Positions 42,666-46,782 of a DNA stretch of 46,782 nucleotides are shown piece after piece (within the stretch, counting starts at the first letter, position 1; every line of letters starts with the position of its first letter). The stretch spans positions 1-46,782 of the forward strand of contig JAETOX010000011.1 in assembly GCA_021771575.1 (NCBI GenBank). Direction: 5' to 3'. A program made the translations under genes and the position numbers. Below the pieces are notes generated by a model. That model saw nothing but the letters and a program-made list of their open reading frames with translations. It did no database searches and was not told where the DNA came from. Source of the DNA: Bacteroides sp. (GTDB lineage Bacteria > Bacteroidota > Bacteroidia > Bacteroidales > Marinifilaceae).

Positions 42666-43668
42666 CACCTATTTTTCTTACATCCAGCACCGGAAGTTGT
42701 AACTGTTCTTCCATCGCTTCTTTCAATTTATCCGAATCCAGCAACAGCCCGTTAGGGGATTGCGGATTGATGGTCAATGCCAGCAGTTTACTCCGATGCA
42801 CCACTTTCACACTTCCTCCCTTACGCAAAAACGCATAATATACTTCCGGAGTAGCAAATATCCGCGTAAAATCACGAACGATCAACTCTACGGGCTGGTG
42901 TTGTACTTTCAAAAACTGAAATAACTTATCACTCACCGCTCCTGGTACATACAGTCGATTTCCGTAGCAAAACAAATCGGTTCCGCTTTTTTCCAACATA
43001 AATACTGAAGGCAATTCCAGATCGACGAGCCGATCATCTCCGGTAACGGCCCATACCCCTTTTTCTACCGAATCCAGCCGCCCCTGCAATTCCCCCCCCA
43101 CTTCTTCCAAAGCAATCAGATCACAGACATAACGGGTCTTTCTCACCAATTCCGGGATATTCCCCGAAACGACGGCACCGGTAGACAGGATCAAAGCTTC
43201 GGTTACGGTAGGAGAAGCCAGACTCAGACGCGACAAAGCCCCGTCTACCAAAGTCGTTTGTACGCCCCGAGTCATCAGCTTCCCGATCAACATTTTCAAT
43301 CCCATGGTATCGGCAGGTCCGGAAAGCAGTACTTTGCCAGCCTGCATAGCCCTTGCCGTTACCAACCGTCCTAAAGCTGTTTGCCGCTCACTGATATCGA
43401 GCACCTCGGCAATCAAACGCTTCTGCCGGTAGTGCTTCTCTGAAGTAACGAAGATCATTCCCTCCGGTACTTCGATTTCCGGTTTGGGAGTCTGACATAC
43501 CTGATCCCGGCTCTCCCCGTCGATACCGATGGAGGTCAAAGCGAACTGCCCGTCCATCTTCCCGATCTGACGCAGGAGATAATTCAGGCATTCCGTCTTC
43601 CCCGTATTCTTCTCAAGTCCCACTATAGCAAGACTCCGGTACTTCAATATGTCCGTTACTTTAAACAC
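42655..43668 (-). CDS. kamB: P-loop protein, putative lysine 5,6-aminomutase reactivase subunit KamB
   Basis: The 337-residue protein begins with a P-loop GLEKNTGKT (17-25), embedded in AIVGLEKNTGKTECLNYLL. A central nucleotide-binding-like fold and a C-terminal domain of unknown type follow. It has no close match outside lysine-fermentation clusters that I can name. Its fixed place before the MutS-like kamC and kamDE suggests a partner in B12-enzyme reactivation. The only plausible start is GTG at 43666-43668; no ATG precedes the P-loop. It is separated from kamA by a 102-bp gap filled with an inverted repeat. Confidence 0.8.
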   Translation of the reverse strand: MFKVTDILKYRSLAIVGLEKNTGKTECLNYLLRQIGKMDGQFALTSIGIDGESRDQVCQTPKPEIEVPEGMIFVTSEKHYRQKRLIAEVLDISERQTALGRLVTARAMQAGKVLLSGPADTMGLKMLIGKLMTRGVQTTLVDGALSRLSLASPTVTEALILSTGAVVSGNIPELVRKTRYVCDLIALEEVGGELQGRLDSVEKGVWAVTGDDRLVDLELPSVFMLEKSGTDLFCYGNRLYVPGAVSDKLFQFLKVQHQPVELIVRDFTRIFATPEVYYAFLRKGGSVKVVHRSKLLALTINPQSPNGLLLDSDKLKEAMEEQLQLPVLDVRKIGDDN

Positions 43669-43690
43669 CTTATCCGACTAAATCCGATAC

Positions 43691-43757
43691 ACCCCATGTA
43701 TACATGTACCCATGCACGAATAAAAACACCTTCGATCAGCACACTTATACATGGGGT
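43691..43757. repeat. inverted repeat between kamA and kamB
   Basis: ACCCCATGTAT (43691-43701) and ATACATGGGGT (43747-43757) form a perfect 11-bp inverted repeat around a 45-base loop. Related words (CATGTATACATG, TACATGGGG, TATACATCC) recur inside and beside the arms. The repeat fills the gap within one operon. Confidence 0.75.
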
Positions 43758-43770
43758 TATACATCCGTTA

Positions 43771-45021
43771 TTATCCTTTGGCCAATAAATTCCTGGTTTT
43801 CCGGCTCAGTTCCACCGGTTCGAGTGAAAGCCGTTCACCACTCAACAATTCAGCAACCCCTTCCGTTTTCCGGCGTTTCTCACATTCTTCGCAATGACAC
43901 TCGTCCTTGTAATCCGTCGGTTCGGTATAAGTAGTTACCACTCCTTCGAAGTTTCGTAATACCACCCGGTTCGGTCCCTGCGAAATCAAGTAAGTAGGCA
44001 TCACCGGAATCTTTCCGCCTCCACCGGGAGCATCTACGACAAAGGTAGGCACAGCATACCCGGAAGTATGTCCCCGAAGATTTTCGATAATCTCAATCCC
44101 CTTAGACACCGGCGTACGGAAATGTCCGATTCCAACCGAAAGGTCACAGATATAAATATAATACGGACGCACACGGATTTTCACCAGCTCGTGTACCAAT
44201 TTTTTCATCACATGTGTGCAGTCGTTGATTCCCCGCAATAAGACGGATTGATTTCCCAAAGGAATACCGGCATCCGCCAAACGTGCACAGGCAGCAGCCG
44301 ATTCTTCCGTAATTTCATTCGGATGGTTGAAATGGGTATTCAACCAGATCGGATGATATTTTTTCAGCATATTCACCAACTCCGGAGTAATCCGTTGCGG
44401 CAATACAACCGGCGTACGCGAACCAATACGGATGATCTCTACATGAGGAATTTCCCTCAAGCGTTTAATGATATACTCCAACCGTTCGTCACTGACCAGC
44501 AACGCGTCACCTCCGGAAAGCAAAACATCCCTGATCTGAGGCGTCTGAGCAATATATTCGATACATTTGTCAATCCGCTCGATAGGGCTTGCACAATCGT
44601 GATGTCCTGCAAACCGACGACGCGTACAATGCCGGCAATACATGGAACACATATCGGTAATCAGGAACAATACCCGATCCGGATAACGATGTGTCAGGCC
44701 CGGCACAGGCGAATCCCCGTCCTCATGCAAAGGATCTTCCAAATCGGCCGGCGATTTGTGGAGTTCTTCCACGGTCGGTACGGATTGTTTCCGAATTGGA
44801 CAATACGGATTGTTCGGATCGATTAAGCTCAGATAATAAGGAGTGATAGCCATCCGCAAAGTTTTCAGTGACTCCCGGATTCCTTCTTCTTCTTCCGGAG
44901 TCAACCGAAGGTATTGCTTCAATTGATCTAAAGTTTCTATTCTGTTTTTCACCTGCCAATGCCAGTCGTTCCACTGCTCATCAGTCACTTCGGGGAAAAA
45001 CTCTTTCCTTCTGCTCACCAT
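43771..45021 (-). CDS. kamA: L-lysine 2,3-aminomutase (radical SAM, PLP)
   Basis: This enzyme converts L-lysine to L-beta-lysine, the first step of the pathway. With the ATG at 45019-45021 the protein has 416 residues, the length of Clostridium subterminale KamA. The radical SAM cysteines in DMCSMYCRHCTRR then fall at 125, 129 and 132, the same numbers as in that enzyme. DAPGGGGKIPVMP contains the PLP-binding lysine near 337. The zinc-binding tail CHCEECEKRRK near 380-390 is also present. A 37-codon upstream extension is open, but it translates the intergenic hairpin and is rejected. Confidence 0.97.
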   Translation of the reverse strand: MVSRRKEFFPEVTDEQWNDWHWQVKNRIETLDQLKQYLRLTPEEEEGIRESLKTLRMAITPYYLSLIDPNNPYCPIRKQSVPTVEELHKSPADLEDPLHEDGDSPVPGLTHRYPDRVLFLITDMCSMYCRHCTRRRFAGHHDCASPIERIDKCIEYIAQTPQIRDVLLSGGDALLVSDERLEYIIKRLREIPHVEIIRIGSRTPVVLPQRITPELVNMLKKYHPIWLNTHFNHPNEITEESAAACARLADAGIPLGNQSVLLRGINDCTHVMKKLVHELVKIRVRPYYIYICDLSVGIGHFRTPVSKGIEIIENLRGHTSGYAVPTFVVDAPGGGGKIPVMPTYLISQGPNRVVLRNFEGVVTTYTEPTDYKDECHCEECEKRRKTEGVAELLSGERLSLEPVELSRKTRNLLAKG

Positions 45022-45042
45022 ATCTTTTAATTTACCAAGATA

Positions 45043-45140
45043 ATCATGGGTTAAAAGGCTGAAACGGTCAAAAAGGTCGAAAAGGTCCGGACTTCTTCGC
45101 CCTTTTTGACCACAACCGTTTCGACTTTTCATCCCATGAT
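45043..45140. repeat. long imperfect inverted repeat between kdd and kamA
   Basis: The arms 45043-45067 and 45116-45140 are inverted near-copies (ATCATGGG..AAAAG..GAAACGG). An inner perfect pair, GGTCAAAAAGG (45066-45076) and CCTTTTTGACC (45101-45111), continues the stem. The whole 98 bp could form one long hairpin, ending 7 bp from the kdd stop codon and 21 bp upstream of kamA. The left part is rich in GGTC and AAAAGG words. Confidence 0.8.
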
Positions 45141-45147
45141 CACTTAT

Positions 45148-46191
45148 TTAAGCATATAACTCTGTAAAGATCTTCCGGAGTGCTTCGCTTTCACGCAATT
45201 CCTGAAGTGTAATTTCAGCATGGCCTTTGGTATAACCGTTTCCGACAATCATGGTCACATCACTTCCCACTCCTTCGGCTCCTAAAGCAGCCTTGGTAAA
45301 GCTGGTAGCCATGGAGAAGAAATATACCAGACCGGTATTTTTCGTACACAAGATACTGGTCATTTCGGTATCGGTGATATTGACATTGTTGATCGTGATA
45401 TCACACATTTCACCATTAGTCAATTCGGCGATTTTTTCCATTACCGGCACCGGCTGAGTAGCATCAGCAGAGAACACATAATCACAGAAACCTAATTTCT
45501 GCAAGCGTTCGGTACTTTTTTGGCTATGACACAAACCGATCACTTTACCGGTTACGCCAGCCCGTTTTTTAGCTTCATAGCAGCACAACATTCCCGATTT
45601 TCCACCGGCACCGATGATCAATACGGTATCTCCGGGTTTCACCAACTTGGCAGTCTGAGCAGGTGCACCAGCCACATCCAATGCCGATAAAGCTAGTTTT
45701 TCAGGAAGATCTGCCGGAATTTTGGCATAAATACCGCTCTCGAAAAGAATAGCCTTTCCGTCGATGTCCACCTGATCCACATCGGGACGAATTTCTTTGA
45801 TTTTATCGATCCGCAAGGGAGTCAGCGACAAAGATACCAATGTTGCAATTTTATCTCCCACTTTCAAATCGGTTTTACCGATCAACGCTTCTCCGATTTT
45901 TTCAACTGTACCCAACAACATACCGCCGGAACCGGTTACGGGATTCCGATGTTTTCCTTGTTTTTCCACAATACCCAACATAATTTCGGCAATCTTCGCT
46001 TTATCCCCGCCGGCTTGCTCTTCAATCTGTGTAAAGCTAGCCGAATCGATATTTAAAGTCTGTACATCGATCAAAATCTCATTATCATAGATTTCATCCA
46101 TGTTGTTATCCAACTTATCTGCCGGTTGTGGCAACACACCTTTCGGAGCGATCACTCTATGAGTTCCATATTTATTTCCTTTTTTTTGCAT
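45148..46191 (-). CDS. kdd: L-erythro-3,5-diaminohexanoate dehydrogenase
   Basis: This 347-residue NAD-dependent dehydrogenase oxidises 3,5-diaminohexanoate with loss of ammonia to 3-keto-5-aminohexanoate, the substrate of Kce. It has a zinc-alcohol-dehydrogenase-like fold with VLIIGAGGKSGMLCCYEAKKR near 190-210 as the nucleotide-binding motif. The N-terminal GTHRVIAPKGVLPQPADKLDN near 9-29 is typical of Kdd. It starts 36 bp after the kce stop and is followed by the long hairpin before kamA. Confidence 0.94.
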   Translation of the reverse strand: MQKKGNKYGTHRVIAPKGVLPQPADKLDNNMDEIYDNEILIDVQTLNIDSASFTQIEEQAGGDKAKIAEIMLGIVEKQGKHRNPVTGSGGMLLGTVEKIGEALIGKTDLKVGDKIATLVSLSLTPLRIDKIKEIRPDVDQVDIDGKAILFESGIYAKIPADLPEKLALSALDVAGAPAQTAKLVKPGDTVLIIGAGGKSGMLCCYEAKKRAGVTGKVIGLCHSQKSTERLQKLGFCDYVFSADATQPVPVMEKIAELTNGEMCDITINNVNITDTEMTSILCTKNTGLVYFFSMATSFTKAALGAEGVGSDVTMIVGNGYTKGHAEITLQELRESEALRKIFTELYA

Positions 46192-46226
46192 AGTATTTGA
46201 AATTTAAAAATAGATGAATAATCGAA

Positions 46227-46782
46227 TTATTTTAACGGTTTAAGTCCCAGAATTTCCCGGGCTTCTGCCGAAGTGGCGATACCACGCCCCAATTCTTTAG
46301 CAATGCGTACCACTTTAGCTACCAATTCACCGTTGGATTTCGCCAGCACTCCTTTTTCGAGATATAGATTATCTTCAAAACCCACTCTTACGTTTCCCCC
46401 CATAGCAATAGCAGGAGCAGCCAGGGTGAAGGCATGACGTCCAATACCGGTTGCCGTCCAGGTGGAGCCTGCCGGTATAGCATTGACCAACCAACAGAGA
46501 TTGGGCACGGTTGCAGGCGTACAACCGGGAACACCCAGCACGAAATTAAATTGCATAGGAGCTCCTGGCACCTGACCTTTACGGGCCATATTCAATATCG
46601 TATCGAGATGCCCCATCTCAAAACATTCGTATTCCGGCTTAATATGGTTTTCCAACATGCGTTTCCCAAAATCCCGCATCATCGGCATTGTATTTTCAAA
46701 TACGTCGTCTCCGAAATTACAGGTACCACAATCAAGCGTAGCCATTTCCGGAAAGAGCTCGGTTGGCTGAAGACGTTCTTCG
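46227..46782 (-). CDS. kce: 3-keto-5-aminohexanoate cleavage enzyme (partial, N-terminus outside)
   Basis: The C-terminal 184 residues of Kce are present; the frame stays open to the window edge. Kce cleaves 3-keto-5-aminohexanoate with acetyl-CoA to 3-aminobutyryl-CoA and acetoacetate. Recognisable segments are EMATLDCGTCNFGDDVFENT, GHLDTILNMARKGQ, PMQFNFVLGVPG and NVRVGFEDNLYL, which carry the metal- and substrate-binding residues of the BKACE family. It is the first visible gene of the minus-strand run; kal and the CoA-transferase alpha subunit may lie beyond it. Confidence 0.93.
   Translation of the reverse strand, partial: EERLQPTELFPEMATLDCGTCNFGDDVFENTMPMMRDFGKRMLENHIKPEYECFEMGHLDTILNMARKGQVPGAPMQFNFVLGVPGCTPATVPNLCWLVNAIPAGSTWTATGIGRHAFTLAAPAIAMGGNVRVGFEDNLYLEKGVLAKSNGELVAKVVRIAKELGRGIATSAEAREILGLKPLK

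Noticed and set aside
45022-45132. 37-residue N-terminal extension of KamA
   Set aside because: It translates the intergenic inverted repeat. The ATG at 45021 gives the exact family length and places the radical SAM cysteines at the known positions 125, 129 and 132.
1-46782. CRISPR arrays, rRNA or intact tRNA genes
   Set aside because: I saw no regularly spaced identical repeats of 24-40 bp, no rRNA-like stretches and no complete cloverleaf. The only tRNA-like sequence is the fragment near 838-874.

Overview
The window reads as a chromosomal segment of an anaerobic Bacteroidales bacterium. The evidence is the DUF4837, DUF3108 and AsmA envelope genes, the many lipoproteins, and the TAnnTTTG-type -7 promoter elements in front of several genes. 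A lysine-to-butyrate gene cluster inside a Bacteroidales background points to Odoribacter or a close relative such as Butyricimonas. The genus is inferred from gene content; no similarity search was run.

Left part (1-7,763): the 3' end of an unidentified gene, a GIY-YIG domain protein, and a gene-poor stretch with an inverted-repeat element. Next come a carboxymuconolactone-decarboxylase-like protein, ferritin, a small membrane protein, and a YefM/YoeB-type toxin-antitoxin pair. That pair sits between two 60-bp direct repeats, one of which is the 3' end of purM. After purM comes a UvrA paralogue that lacks the UvrB-binding region.

Middle (7,767-24,039): a minus-strand envelope block holds an Ig-like lipoprotein, DUF3108, DUF4837, a NamZ-type muramidase and a giant AsmA-like protein. 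Next to it lie comF, a TonB-like protein and a LolC/E-like permease. On the plus strand a PLP aminotransferase precedes a four-gene 2-oxoacid:ferredoxin oxidoreductase operon, a plausible route from amino acids to acyl-CoA and reduced ferredoxin. A DUF892 ferritin-like stress protein and a small, possibly truncated membrane protein follow.

Decaying region (24,700-33,321): a sensor histidine kinase is followed by a wrecked receiver domain. Further on are several lipoproteins, one of which has no ATG, GTG or TTG start, a multiply frameshifted O-antigen-ligase-like pseudogene, and a transglutaminase-like lipoprotein.

Right part (33,406-46,782, all minus strand): one long catabolic gene run. In transcription order it is kce (cut by the window edge), kdd, kamA, kamB, kamC, kamD, kamE, a CoA-transferase beta subunit, bcd, etfB, etfA, crt and hbd. 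Together these convert L-lysine through beta-lysine and 3,5-diaminohexanoate towards crotonyl-CoA and butyrate, and they also supply the acetoacetyl-CoA reductive branch. kal (3-aminobutyryl-CoA ammonia-lyase) and the CoA-transferase alpha subunit are not in the window. Large inverted repeats occupy the two gaps flanking kamA and the gap between etfA and crt.
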